In this document: piece by piece, positions 48,505 through 57,140 of the stretch | Layout: the number at the start of each line of letters is the position of its first letter | How positions within the stretch are numbered: position 1 is the first letter of the stretch | DNA from: Pseudomonas sp. MMS21 TM103 | GTDB lineage: Bacteria; Pseudomonadota; Gammaproteobacteria; Pseudomonadales; Pseudomonadaceae | Direction: 5' to 3' | DNA: 64,000 nucleotides | Assembly: GCF_022132145.1 (NCBI RefSeq) | Contig: NZ_JAJISP010000003.1 | Location: 124,001-188,000 of the forward strand | Translations under genes and position numbers: made by a program | Notes under the pieces: generated by a model | What the model was told of the DNA's origin: nothing | The model's input: the letters and a program-made list of their open reading frames with translations, nothing else | The model's database searches: none

Positions 48505-49539
48505 ATGACCACGACCCTCTTCAGCCTGGCCTTTGGCGTCGGCACCCAGAATCGTCAAAGCAACTGGCTGGAAGTCTACTATGCCCAGCCACTGCTCAAG
48601 CCAGCGGCCGAACTGGTGGCCAAGGCCGCCGAAAAACTCGGCTACAGCGGTGGCAACCAGGCGATCGGCTTCACTACCCAGCAAGCCGGCGACCTGGCCG
48701 AAGCGTTGAAAGGCATCGATGCGGCCCAGGCAGCCCTGCTCACCCGCCTGGCGGAAAGCCACCAGCCACTGGTCGCCACCTTCCTCGCCGAAGACCTGCC
48801 CCTGAGCAGCACACCCGAGGCCTACCTCAAGCTGCACCTGTTGTCCCATCGACTGGTCAAGCCGCATGGTCTGAACCTGACCGGAATCTTCCCGCTGCTG
48901 CCGAACGTGGCCTGGACCAGCCAGGGCGCCATCGACCTGAGCGAACTGCCCGAACGGCAACTGGAAGCGCGGCTGCGCAGCCAACTGCTGGAAGTCTTCT
49001 CGGTCGACAAGTTCCCGAAAATGACCGACTACGTGGTGCCGAGCGGTGTGCGCATCGCCGACACCGCCCGCGTACGCCTGGGTGCCTACATCGGTGAAGG
49101 CACGACCGTGATGCACGAAGGTTTCGTCAACTTCAATGCAGGGACCGAAGGCCCGGGCATGATCGAAGGCCGCGTCTCCGCCGGCGTGTTCGTCGGCAAG
49201 GGTTCCGACCTGGGCGGCGGCTGCTCGACCATGGGCACCCTGTCCGGAGGCGGCAACCTGGTGATCTCCGTGGGCGAAGGCTGCCTGATCGGCGCCAATG
49301 CCGGCGTCGGCATCCCCCTGGGCGACCGCAATACCGTGGAGTCTGGCCTGTACATCACCGCCGGCACCAAGGTGGCGCTGCTCGATGGCCAGAACCAGCT
49401 GGTCAAGGTGATCAAGGCGCGTGATCTGGCCGGCCAGCCGGACCTGCTGTTCCGCCGCAACTCGCAAACCGGCAGCGTGGAATGCAAGACCCACAAGTCG
49501 GCGATCGAACTCAACAAAGCCCTGCACGCCCACAACTGA
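48505..49539 (+). CDS. dapD: Tetrahydrodipicolinate N-succinyltransferase
   Basis: 344 residues, the longer DapD type found in pseudomonads and actinobacteria. It succinylates tetrahydrodipicolinate, committing flux to the succinylase branch. The C-terminal half is a left-handed beta helix: VRIADTARVRLGAYIGEGTTV, GMIEGRVSAGVFVGKGSDLG and GEGCLIGANAGVGIPLG. MTTTLFSLAFGVGTQN is the N-terminus, with AAGGAAAGC upstream. It lies 36 bases after the ArsC-like gene. Confidence 0.96.
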   Translation: MTTTLFSLAFGVGTQNRQSNWLEVYYAQPLLKPAAELVAKAAEKLGYSGGNQAIGFTTQQAGDLAEALKGIDAAQAALLTRLAESHQPLVATFLAEDLPLSSTPEAYLKLHLLSHRLVKPHGLNLTGIFPLLPNVAWTSQGAIDLSELPERQLEARLRSQLLEVFSVDKFPKMTDYVVPSGVRIADTARVRLGAYIGEGTTVMHEGFVNFNAGTEGPGMIEGRVSAGVFVGKGSDLGGGCSTMGTLSGGGNLVISVGEGCLIGANAGVGIPLGDRNTVESGLYITAGTKVALLDGQNQLVKVIKARDLAGQPDLLFRRNSQTGSVECKTHKSAIELNKALHAHN

Positions 49540-49543
49540 AAAG

Positions 49544-49704
49544 GTTGATTTAAAGCTGCTGCGCTCGACCATGCCAGAGGCTCATTTACACCCGTAAACT
49601 GCGCCTCCTCGCCGTATTGCGCCTTGTGACCCACATGGATGTGGGAATTGCCGCAAGCTGCAGGGTACGGGCGCGGCCTTCGCTCGCGACGCTTTAAAAT
49701 CAAC
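49544..49704. mobile_element. MITE-like element between dapD and csdA
   Basis: A 161-bp block with imperfect terminal inverted repeats: GTTGATTTAAAGC (49544-49556) and GCTTTAAAATCAAC (49691-49704), differing by one base of length. Similarity continues inward as GCTGCTGCGCTCGA against GCGTCGCGAGCGA. Internal hairpins are TTTAC-GTAAA (49585-49598) and CCCACAT-GG-ATGTGGG (49630-49645). It has no coding capacity. It begins five bases after the dapD stop. Confidence 0.65.
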
Positions 49705-49725
49705 GTTCAAGGCTGCATTTTTATA

Positions 49726-49754
49726 GGATGGATAGCGCTACGCTCAACCCATCC
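49726..49754. repeat. GGATGG/CCATCC palindromic repeat upstream of csdA
   Basis: GGATGG and CCATCC flank an inner AGCG-CTA-CGCT stem. It is related to the perfect 11-bp stem at 23698-23722. It ends 14 bases before the csdA start. Confidence 0.65.
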
Positions 49755-49768
49755 AACGGTCTGCCCCC

Positions 49769-50974
49769 ATGTCCCTGATTTCACCCTGGCGTGCCGACTT
49801 CCCCGGCATCCTGGCTCTCGACGGCGAAGGCCAGACCTATCTGGACAGCGCCGCCACTGCACAAAAGCCGCAGGCCATGCTCGATGCCCTGCTCGGCTAC
49901 TACGCGGGAGGTGCGGCCAATGTGCACCGTGCCCAGCATGTACCGGGCGAGCGGGCGACTCGCGCCTTTGAAAGCAGCCGTGACAAGGTCGCGCGCTGGC
50001 TCAATGCGCCAGACTCGGCGCAGATCGTCTTTACCCGCAGCGCCACCGAAGCCTTCAACCTGCTGGCCTATGGCCTGGAGCATGAGCTGCAGACAGGTGA
50101 CGAGATTGTCATCAGCGCCCTGGAACACCACGCCAATCTAATCCCCTGGCAGCAGCTGGCCCTGCGTCGCGATCTCAAGCTGATCGTTCTGCCGCTGGAT
50201 GATGCCGGCCTGATCGACCTCGAGCAGGCGGCCAGCCTGATCGGCCCGCGCACCCGGGTGTTGGCGCTCAGCCAGTTGTCCAATGTGCTCGGCAGCTGGC
50301 AGCCGCTGACCGAACTGCTTGCCCTGGGCCAAGCCCAGGGCGCGCTGACCGTGGTCGATGGCGCCCAGGGCGTGGTGCATGGCCGCCATGACGTCGAGGC
50401 CCTGGGTTGCGACTTCTATGTCTGCTCCAGTCACAAACTCTACGGCCCCGATGGCGTCGGGCTGCTCTATGGCCGCAAAGCGGCACTGCAGCGTCTCAGG
50501 CACTGGCAGTTCGGCGGGGAAATGGTGCGGGTGGCGGATTACCAGGGCGCCGAGTTTCGCGCCGCGCCGCTGGGCTTCGAGGCCGGTACGCCGCCGATCG
50601 CCGGGGTGATCGCCCTAGGCGCCAGCCTGGACTACCTGACCTCACTAGATGCTGCTGCCGTGGCCGCCCACGAAGCTGCGCTGCATGGTCAGCTGCTCAG
50701 CGGCCTGAAGGCGCGCGATGGCATCCGCCTGCTGGGCACGCCCAGCGTCGCGCTGGCCAGTTTCGTCGTCGCGGGCGTACACAATGCCGACCTCGCCCAC
50801 CTGCTCACCGAACAGGGTATCGCCGTTCGCGCCGGCCACCACTGCGCCATGCCGCTGCTGAAAAGCTTCGGCCTGGCCGGAGCGATCCGCGTATCCCTGG
50901 GCCTGTACAACGACAGCGCGGATCTGCAGCGTTTCTTCGCCGCCCTGGATCAGGCCCTGGAGCTGCTGCAATGA
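49769..50974 (+). CDS. csdA: Cysteine desulfurase CsdA (SufS-like)
   Basis: 401 residues, PLP class V. It takes sulfur from cysteine as a persulfide and passes it to CsdE. Lys223 in SSHKLYGPDG forms the Schiff base; Cys359 in RAGHHCAMPLL is the sulfur-carrying residue. The N-terminal DSAATAQKPQAML is typical of the SufS/CsdA group. csdE overlaps its stop and tcdA lies just beyond, so it belongs to the Csd system rather than to an iron-sulfur suf operon. Confidence 0.94.
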   Translation: MSLISPWRADFPGILALDGEGQTYLDSAATAQKPQAMLDALLGYYAGGAANVHRAQHVPGERATRAFESSRDKVARWLNAPDSAQIVFTRSATEAFNLLAYGLEHELQTGDEIVISALEHHANLIPWQQLALRRDLKLIVLPLDDAGLIDLEQAASLIGPRTRVLALSQLSNVLGSWQPLTELLALGQAQGALTVVDGAQGVVHGRHDVEALGCDFYVCSSHKLYGPDGVGLLYGRKAALQRLRHWQFGGEMVRVADYQGAEFRAAPLGFEAGTPPIAGVIALGASLDYLTSLDAAAVAAHEAALHGQLLSGLKARDGIRLLGTPSVALASFVVAGVHNADLAHLLTEQGIAVRAGHHCAMPLLKSFGLAGAIRVSLGLYNDSADLQRFFAALDQALELLQ

Positions 50975-51381
50975 GCCTGCCCGCCGGTGCCGAGCAAGCG
51001 CTCGTCGCCTTCGGCCAATGCCCCGGCTGGGAACAACGCGCGCGTTTGCTGATGCAGTGGGGCGAGCGCCTGCCCGCGCTGAGCGACGCGGAGCGCTGCG
51101 AGGCCAATCGCGTGCACGGCTGCGAAAGTCAGGTCTGGCTGGTCGCGGAGCAACAAGACCAGTGCTGGCAGTTTCGCGCCAGCAGCGATGCGCGCCTGCT
51201 GCGCGGGCTGCTGGCGCTGCTGCTGGCGCGGGTCAATGGCCTGAGCGGCGCGGACCTCGCCGCAATCGACCTGAGCGACTGGTTCGGCCAGCTCGGCCTG
51301 GCGCGCCAGCTCTCGCCTTCGCGCAGCAATGGCCTGAATGCCGTGCTGCAGCGCATGCGCGAGCTGACGGAACGCGCCTAG
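50971..51381 (+). CDS. csdE: SufE-family sulfur acceptor CsdE
   Basis: 136 residues from ATG 50971, overlapping the csdA stop as ATGA. The acceptor cysteine is Cys51 in VHGCESQVWL. The C-terminal GLARQLSPSRSNGLNAVLQRM is the SufE-family signature. It accepts sulfur from CsdA and, with CsdL/TcdA, supports tRNA modification in E. coli. Longer same-frame readings run inside csdA and are rejected. Confidence 0.94.
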   Translation: MSLPAGAEQALVAFGQCPGWEQRARLLMQWGERLPALSDAERCEANRVHGCESQVWLVAEQQDQCWQFRASSDARLLRGLLALLLARVNGLSGADLAAIDLSDWFGQLGLARQLSPSRSNGLNAVLQRMRELTERA

Positions 51382-51455
51382 AACGCCGAGACCGAGGATC
51401 TAGCGACCCGATCGGTCAAGTCGTTTATTCATAGGCTCAAGTCGATCCGCAACCT

Positions 51456-51556
51456 TGTGGGAGGCGCGCCCTGCGGTGAATGCGGTTAGCAGGGCTGCCA
51501 GCTTGCTGCGTCGACGCGCAAGGCACAGGCTTCGCCCCCAGGTCGGGCCTGCCACA
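51456..51556. repeat. REP-like inverted pair between csdE and tcdA
   Basis: TGTGGGAGGCGCGCC (51456-51470) and GGGCCTGCCACA (51545-51556) form an imperfect inverted pair in a 225-bp convergent gap. TGTGGGAG starts are typical of Pseudomonas REP elements. No coding sequence is seen here. Confidence 0.5.
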
Positions 51557-51606
51557 GATAAGGCGTAGAACGGCGTACTTGAGTTAACCACTAACCGTAC
51601 AGGCCA

Positions 51607-52419
51607 CTAGTCCACATGTGCAACGCGCTCGGCCGGCCTGCGCGCGCCGGCCACCAGCTTCTCCACGGTCTTGGCCACGGCGACCATGCCGAAGCTTGCG
51701 GTGACCATCATCGCCGCTCCAAAGCCGCCGGCGCAGTCGAGCTTGACCCCTTCGCCGACAAAGCCCTTGTACTGGCACACGCTGCCGTCCGGCTTGGGGT
51801 AGCGCAACTGCTCGGTGGAAAACACGCAGGGCACGCTGTAATTACGCCCCGGCGTACGCGAGAACTTGTAGTCGCGGCGCAGGGTCGAACGCACCTTGGC
51901 GGCCAGCGGATCGTTCCAGGTCTTGTTGAGGTCGCCGACCTGGATCTGCGTCGGGTCGATCTGCCCGCCGGCGCCACCGGTGGTGACCACCTGGATCTTG
52001 CGCCGCTTGCACCAGGAGATCAGCGCCGCCTTGGCGTTGACGCTGTCGATGCAATCGATCACCGCGTCGAGTTGCTCGGTGATGTACTCGGCCATGGTCT
52101 CGCGGGTGACGAAGTCCGCCACGGCGTGTACCACGCAGGCCGGATTGATCGCACGGATGCGCGCCGCCATGACCTCGACCTTGCCCCGGCCGACCGTGCT
52201 GTCCAGCGCCTGGATCTGCCGGTTGGTATTGCTGACGCAGACATCGTCCAGGTCAAACAGCGAGATCTCGCCGACCCCCGAGCGCGCCAGCGCCTCGGCC
52301 GCCCAGGAACCGACGCCGCCGATGCCGACCACCGCGACATGCGCCGCGGCCAGCCGTTCGGCGCCCTCGCGACCGTACAGGCGGGCAATTCCAGCAAAGC
52401 GTTGTTCGTCGATCGTCAT
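51607..52419 (-). CDS. tcdA: tRNA threonylcarbamoyladenosine dehydratase TcdA (CsdL)
   Basis: 270 residues, E1/ThiF-like. It adenylates and cyclises t6A37 to ct6A in tRNAs reading ANN codons. The ATP loop is VVGIGGVGSWAAEALAR near 29-45, followed by the FDLDDV and NTNRQ motifs. ATG 52419 has GAGGTGATGAA upstream. Convergent with csdA-csdE, its genetic partners in E. coli. The terminal region GFGAAMMVTASFG is normal. Confidence 0.94.
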   Translation of the reverse strand: MTIDEQRFAGIARLYGREGAERLAAAHVAVVGIGGVGSWAAEALARSGVGEISLFDLDDVCVSNTNRQIQALDSTVGRGKVEVMAARIRAINPACVVHAVADFVTRETMAEYITEQLDAVIDCIDSVNAKAALISWCKRRKIQVVTTGGAGGQIDPTQIQVGDLNKTWNDPLAAKVRSTLRRDYKFSRTPGRNYSVPCVFSTEQLRYPKPDGSVCQYKGFVGEGVKLDCAGGFGAAMMVTASFGMVAVAKTVEKLVAGARRPAERVAHVD

Positions 52420-52519
52420 TTCATCACCTCGATCCCCATTCCCCGGGCAGGCGCGCATTATAGGAAGCTCACCTGGCACACCCAAGTGCCGATTCGACTC
52501 AAGCCGGTGAATAACTGCC

Positions 52520-52780
52520 TATATGGGTTTGCTCAAGCTGACGGCGCTATATCCCGCCGACAACAAGGCCGTCTTCAAGCGCATGGACGCGCCGACCCGC
52601 CGGTCCGAATACGGCCTGGATGCCGATGCGATCCCCCAAGTGCTGGCGCAACGGCATGGCCACCCGTTGATACCTGCGGCGAACACCGCGATATTGACCT
52701 GGAGGTCAGCGAGCGCATCCCGTTGCGTGCGTTGTACCTGCAGACACAGGCCAAGGGCTGCCGTTTTGCTTTAAGATGGC
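52520..52780 (+). pseudogene. Decayed, frameshifted coding fragment
   Basis: A plus-strand frame reads KRMDAPTRRSEYGLDADAIP and continues to about 52675. There the sense seems to pass to the next frame, which reads GEHRDIDLEVSERIPLRAL. The joined string weakly resembles the C-terminal end of group III iron-containing alcohol dehydrogenases (YGID...GEHRDI...). It has no clear start or ribosome binding site. The identity is uncertain; it may also be chance. Confidence 0.4.
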
Positions 52781-52813
52781 GACCTTTCCGCTTGACGCCG
52801 CTCTGGAGCCGCA

Positions 52814-53968
52814 ATGACTGCCCCCGCCCCGACCCTGACGCCCACCCTGGAACTCGCCTGCGATCTGATTCGCCGTCCGTCCGTCACCCCGGTCGACGAA
52901 GGCTGCCAGGAGCTGATGATGCGCCGCCTCGACGCCCTGGGTTTCCAGATCGAAGCCATGCGCATCGAGGAAGTGGACAACTTCTGGGCCAGCCATGGCC
53001 AGCAGGATGGTCCGGTGCTGTGCTTCGCCGGGCATACCGACGTGGTGCCGACCGGCCCGCTGCAGGCCTGGCAACACCAGCCGTTCGACGCCCTGATCGA
53101 CGAGCAGGGCATGCTCTGCGGGCGCGGCGCGGCCGACATGAAGGGCAGCCTGGCGTCGATGATCATCGCGGTCGAGCGCTTCGTCGCCGACCACCCGCTG
53201 CATAAGGGCCGCATTGCCTTCCTGATCACCAGCGACGAAGAAGGCCCGGCCCAGCACGGCACCAAGGCCGTGGTCGAGCGCCTGGCCGCGCGGGGCGAGC
53301 GCCTCGACTGGTGCATCGTCGGCGAGCCGTCGAGCACCTCGCTGGTCGGCGATACGGTCAAGAACGGCCGCCGCGGCTCGCTCGGCGCCAAGCTCACGGT
53401 ACGTGGCGTGCAGGGGCATGTGGCCTACCCGCACCTGGCGAAGAATCCCATCCACCTGGCCGCCCCGGCACTGGCCGAACTGGCCAGCGAGCACTGGGAC
53501 AACGGCAACGCCTTCTTCCCGCCAACCAGCTTCCAGGTCTCCAACCTGAATGCCGGCACCGGCACCACCAACGTGATCCCGGGCGAACTGCAGGCGATCT
53601 TCAACTTCCGTTTCTCCACCGAGTCCACGGTCGAAGGCTTGCAGCAGCGGGTCAATGCGATCCTCGACAAACACGGCCTGGACTATCACGTGGAGTGGGC
53701 CTTGTCCGGCCTGCCGTTCCTCACCGAACCCGGCGCCCTGCTCGACGCGGTGGCCGCCAGCATCAAGAGCGTGACCGGTCGCGAGACCCAGCCCTCGACC
53801 AGCGGCGGCACCTCCGATGGACGCTTTATCGCCACCCTCGGCACCCAGGTGGTCGAACTCGGGCCGGTCAACGCCACCATCCACCAGATCAACGAGCGTG
53901 TGCTGGCCAGTGACCTGGAGGTGCTGACCGAGATCTACTATCAGACCCTCGTGAAGCTGCTCGCCTGA
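52814..53968 (+). CDS. dapE: Succinyl-diaminopimelate desuccinylase
   Basis: 384 residues, M20 metallopeptidase family. It releases LL-diaminopimelate from its succinyl form. The first zinc ligands are in [13 protein letters not shown] near 67-79; the catalytic and bridging Glu pair is in [12 protein letters not shown] near 136-147; GRGAADMKG near 100-108 gives the bridging Asp. The dimerisation domain follows. The C-terminal [11 protein letters not shown] is a family signature. It completes the dapC-dapD-dapE set in this window. Confidence 0.97.
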   Translation: MTAPAPTLTPTLELACDLIRRPSVTPVDEGCQELMMRRLDALGFQIEAMRIEEVDNFWASHGQQDGPVLCFAGHTDVVPTGPLQAWQHQPFDALIDEQGMLCGRGAADMKGSLASMIIAVERFVADHPLHKGRIAFLITSDEEGPAQHGTKAVVERLAARGERLDWCIVGEPSSTSLVGDTVKNGRRGSLGAKLTVRGVQGHVAYPHLAKNPIHLAAPALAELASEHWDNGNAFFPPTSFQVSNLNAGTGTTNVIPGELQAIFNFRFSTESTVEGLQQRVNAILDKHGLDYHVEWALSGLPFLTEPGALLDAVAASIKSVTGRETQPSTSGGTSDGRFIATLGTQVVELGPVNATIHQINERVLASDLEVLTEIYYQTLVKLLA

Positions 53969-54771
53969 TGCTGACCTGCCCCCTCTGCCAGGGCGCCCTG
54001 AGCGCCGTCGACAATGGGGTGGCCTGCCCCAGCGGCCACCGTTTCGACCGCGCGCGCCAGGGCTACCTGAATCTGCTGCCGGTGCAGCACAAGAACAGCC
54101 GCGACCCTGGCGACAACGCCGCCATGGTCGAGGCCCGTCGACGCTTTCTCGATGGCGGCCACTATGCGCCGCTGGCCAAGCGCCTGGCCGAACTGGCCGC
54201 GGCATATGCGCCCGCGCGCTGGCTGGATATCGGTTGCGGCGAGGGCTATTACACCGCCCAGCTTGCCGATGCCCTGCCAGAAGCCGACGGTTATGCCCTG
54301 GATATCTCCCGCGAAGCGATCAAACGTGGCTGCAAGCGTTCGCCGCAGCTGACCTGGCTGGTCGCCAGCATGGCCCGGGTGCCGCTGGCCGACGCCAGTT
54401 GCCAGCTGCTTGCCAGCGTGTTCAGTCCGCTCGACTGGGAGGAAGCCAAACGCCTGCTCGCCCCCGGCGGCGGCCTGCTGCGCATGGGCCCGACCCGCGA
54501 ACACCTGATGCAACTGCGGCACAAGCTGTATGACGAAGTCCGCGATTACGACGACCAGAAGCACCTCGAGCTGATCCCCGAAGGCATGCGCCTGGCTCAC
54601 AGTGAAACCCTCAGCTTCAAGCTGCAGCTGAGCAGCAGCGAGGCCCGCGCCGACCTGCTGGCGATGACGCCCCACGGCTGGCGCGCCAGCGCCGAACGGC
54701 GCGCCGCGGTGATCGCCGAACCTTTAGAAGTGACGGTTGCCATACGCTACGATTGGATCGAAAAAACTTAG
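53968..54771 (+). CDS. rlmA: 23S rRNA (guanine-N1)-methyltransferase RlmA
   Basis: 267 residues. It methylates G745 (E. coli numbering) of 23S rRNA. The N-terminal zinc site uses Cys4, Cys7, Cys20 and His24 (CPLC...CPSGH). The SAM motif is WLDIGCGEGYYTAQLA near 89-104. LLAMTPHGWRAS near the C-terminus is an RlmA signature. Its ATG overlaps the dapE stop as TGATG. Confidence 0.94.
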   Translation: MLTCPLCQGALSAVDNGVACPSGHRFDRARQGYLNLLPVQHKNSRDPGDNAAMVEARRRFLDGGHYAPLAKRLAELAAAYAPARWLDIGCGEGYYTAQLADALPEADGYALDISREAIKRGCKRSPQLTWLVASMARVPLADASCQLLASVFSPLDWEEAKRLLAPGGGLLRMGPTREHLMQLRHKLYDEVRDYDDQKHLELIPEGMRLAHSETLSFKLQLSSSEARADLLAMTPHGWRASAERRAAVIAEPLEVTVAIRYDWIEKT

Positions 54772-54786
54772 GCTCCCCAGGAACAG

Positions 54787-55164
54787 ATGACCATGCGCCA
54801 ACCGGATATCGAGATTTACCTGAAAGATGCCGACCACCACGCCATCGCCGCCTGGCTGAGCGAAGCGCTCGGTCCTTGCACGCCCTGGCAGCAGAAAGGC
54901 CAGACCTTCAAGTGCCTGGCCGGCGATGTGCCGGTGACCTGGCTGCCGAAGGCCGTCGGCAAGTGGCACAGCCTCTACCTGGAAAGCGCCGCAACCCCCT
55001 GGGACGACGACCTGAGCTGCGCCCAGGCGGCCTTTGCCGCGCTCGGCGTTGAAGTACGCTGCGCCCCAGGCAGCTGGCAGGAAGAAGAAAACCACGAGCA
55101 AGCTGACCGCTGGATGCGTATCAGCGCCGACGGGGTCGAGGAAATCACCTGGCGCACCGGCTGA
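54787..55164 (+). CDS. Conserved small protein of unknown function
   Basis: 125 residues with AGGAACAG before ATG 54787; an ATG two codons later is possible. I do not recognise a named domain. It is acidic and tryptophan-rich (WLSEALGPCTPWQQKG, TWLPKAVGKWHSLYLES, ADRWMRISADGVEEITWRTG) and lacks a signal peptide or membrane segment, so it is likely cytosolic. It lies 15 bases after rlmA in the same direction and before a strong bidirectional terminator. Codon use is normal for the region, supporting a real gene. Confidence 0.82.
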   Translation: MTMRQPDIEIYLKDADHHAIAAWLSEALGPCTPWQQKGQTFKCLAGDVPVTWLPKAVGKWHSLYLESAATPWDDDLSCAQAAFAALGVEVRCAPGSWQEEENHEQADRWMRISADGVEEITWRTG

Positions 55165-55205
55165 GGCACAAGCGCGACGCCTAGCGCCTACGGGCCAGGA
55201 CACAC

Positions 55206-55234
55206 GAAAAAGCCCGTCATCGACGGGCTTTTTC
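55206..55234. terminator. Bidirectional terminator between converging units
   Basis: GAAAAAGCCCGTC pairs perfectly with GACGGGCTTTTTC around three bases. T runs occur in both directions. It ends the dapE-rlmA unit from the left and the ABC export unit from the right. Confidence 0.92.
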
Positions 55235-55296
55235 GTTGCTGTCACAACTCGGGGCGCGCAGACGAGCTGCGCCCTCCCAGCCAGGTGCTCAGCCCA

Positions 55297-57132
55297 TCAA
55301 CCGTGCTTGCGCCGCCGCCACAACCACAATGCCAGTACGCCGAGCGTCAGCAACAGCGGCATCAGGGCGATATTGACGAACTTCAGGGTGCGCCCTAGCG
55401 CTTCGATATCGGCGTTCAGCTGGTAGCGCACCTCGCGCAGTTCCTTGCGGATCTTCAGCTTCTCCTGAAGGAACTGGCGCACCGTGGCCTGCTGCTCCGG
55501 GGTCAGCTCCAGCGCCTTGCTCGGGTCGTCGTTCTGCTGCAGCGCCGCAAGTTTCTGCTCGGTGTCCGCCAGGCGCGCCTGCAGGGCCTGCTCCTTCTCG
55601 CGGTAACGTGTCTCGGCCTCGCGCTGCAATGCCTCGACCACCTCGAACGGCCGGGTGAAACGTCCGCGCGAACGCACGCTGATCAGCGCCTCGGAACCGG
55701 CTAGGTTATCCAGCGCGTTGATCGTGAAGCTGGCGTTGTCCGCCCACGGCTGCGGAATGCGCTGGCCGAAGAAGTCCTGCACCTGGACCCACATGCGGTC
55801 GGTGAGCATATCGGTATCGGCGACAACGATGAGGTTGATGTTGTCCGCCTGCTTGAGCCCGTCCTTGCGCCCCTCGATGCCGTCCGGGTAGGCCGACTGC
55901 GCCGGGCCGTCGATCCGCGCGGCGAGGCTGTAACGCTCGCCGGTCGGCTGCAGCTCGCGGATCAGTTCTTCCGGGTTCTGCAACATGGCGAAGCGCTTCA
56001 CGTCGAACGGCATGGCGTACTGCGAGCTCTGGATCAGCGGGATGAAACGGGTCTTGGCGCCCTCCAGCGGCTCGAGCATGCCGGCGGCGGCCACGGTCAG
56101 GTTCTCCAGTCCGGCGGTGCTGATGTCCTCCTGGTCCAGGGCGTTCTTCGGCAGGCTCAGCCAGGCGGCATGCCGCACCGGCCGGCGATCCTGGCCCATG
56201 CTCACCGACATGGCGTAGGAGCCGTCGCCGAGCACCTGATCCGGCAGCATGCGCAGGCCCCAGGCCTTGAACAGCGGTTCCAGATCGGAGGACTGGTCCA
56301 GGGCCATCGCCCCGGGCATCTCGGCCTGGGTATCGGCCTCGCTGAACGGATCGACGAAGGCCAGCAGCTTGCCGCCGCGCAGGACGAACTGGTCGATGGC
56401 ATAGAGGGTCTGTTGCGGCAACTGCTTGGGGTGCACCAGCAGCAGCACCGAGACATTCTCGGGGATCAGATCGACGTCGGCCTTCAGGCTCTCGATCTGG
56501 AACAGTTGGCGGATTTCCTCCATGACCATCCACGGCGGCGTCGGCCGACGAGACGCCATGTCGAAGCCGCCATTGATCTGCAGCCCGGACAGCACGCCGA
56601 CCACCGGCCGCTCGGGCTTGGCCAGGCTCTGCAGCAGGCGGCTGATCTCGTATTCGAGGAACTCCTCCTGATCCAGAGCGAAGAACGGGATCACCTGCAC
56701 ATCGCCCGCGGCGTTCTTGCCGGCCAGGCCGAAGTAGATCGAGTCGCCGCCCTGCTGCAGAGGAATGGCCTGCAGGCCAAACTCGGCGGCCTTGTCCTCC
56801 TCCGCGGAGAAGGGCTCGGGGTCGATGATGTTCAGTTTGAGCTTGCCACCCGCCTCACGCTGGTAGGCTTCGAGCATTTCCTCGACCCGCTTGGCGTAGG
56901 TGCGCAGCGCCGGCAGGTCCTTGGTGGCGGTATCGGAGTAGAAGAAGTCCAGCTCCACCGGCTCATCCAGTTCGGCAAGGATCTGCTTGGTACCGGAGGA
57001 TATGGTGTAAAGCTTCTGCTCGGTCAGATCCAGGCGTGCGCCGGTCAGGCTCAGGCTGGAGAACAGGTTGAAAGCGAGAAACGCCAGGGCGATGAGAACA
57101 AGCCCGGCGCCGGAATACATCAGCTTTTTCAT
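55297..57132 (-). CDS. GldG-family ABC transporter auxiliary protein
   Basis: 611 residues from ATG 57132, with GAGGG upstream; a TTG four codons earlier is less likely. One membrane segment near the N-terminus (about 6-26) and one near the C-terminus (LMPLLLTLGVLALWLW) anchor a large periplasmic domain. The region LYTISSGTKQILAELDEPVEL near 42-62 and the DPFSEADTQ segment belong to the ABC_transp_aux (GldG) family. A heptad-rich stretch precedes the last membrane segment. GldG of Flavobacterium works in gliding; here the organism type makes that unlikely. It forms a unit with the permease and ATPase. Confidence 0.88.
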   Translation of the reverse strand: MKKLMYSGAGLVLIALAFLAFNLFSSLSLTGARLDLTEQKLYTISSGTKQILAELDEPVELDFFYSDTATKDLPALRTYAKRVEEMLEAYQREAGGKLKLNIIDPEPFSAEEDKAAEFGLQAIPLQQGGDSIYFGLAGKNAAGDVQVIPFFALDQEEFLEYEISRLLQSLAKPERPVVGVLSGLQINGGFDMASRRPTPPWMVMEEIRQLFQIESLKADVDLIPENVSVLLLVHPKQLPQQTLYAIDQFVLRGGKLLAFVDPFSEADTQAEMPGAMALDQSSDLEPLFKAWGLRMLPDQVLGDGSYAMSVSMGQDRRPVRHAAWLSLPKNALDQEDISTAGLENLTVAAAGMLEPLEGAKTRFIPLIQSSQYAMPFDVKRFAMLQNPEELIRELQPTGERYSLAARIDGPAQSAYPDGIEGRKDGLKQADNINLIVVADTDMLTDRMWVQVQDFFGQRIPQPWADNASFTINALDNLAGSEALISVRSRGRFTRPFEVVEALQREAETRYREKEQALQARLADTEQKLAALQQNDDPSKALELTPEQQATVRQFLQEKLKIRKELREVRYQLNADIEALGRTLKFVNIALMPLLLTLGVLALWLWRRRKHG

Positions 57133-57140
57133 GGGCGCCC

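Noticed and set aside
47992..49572. 526-codon minus-strand frame opposite dapC, the ArsC-like gene and dapD
   Set aside because: Spans three real plus-strand genes; histidine- and glutamine-rich, typical of antisense reading.
51400..51591. 63-codon minus-strand frame between csdE and tcdA
   Set aside because: Falls in the REP-like repeat; such frames recur with the repeats and show no ribosome binding site.
52706..54205. 499-codon minus-strand frame opposite dapE and rlmA
   Set aside because: Antisense shadow; dapE has all its metal ligands on the plus strand.
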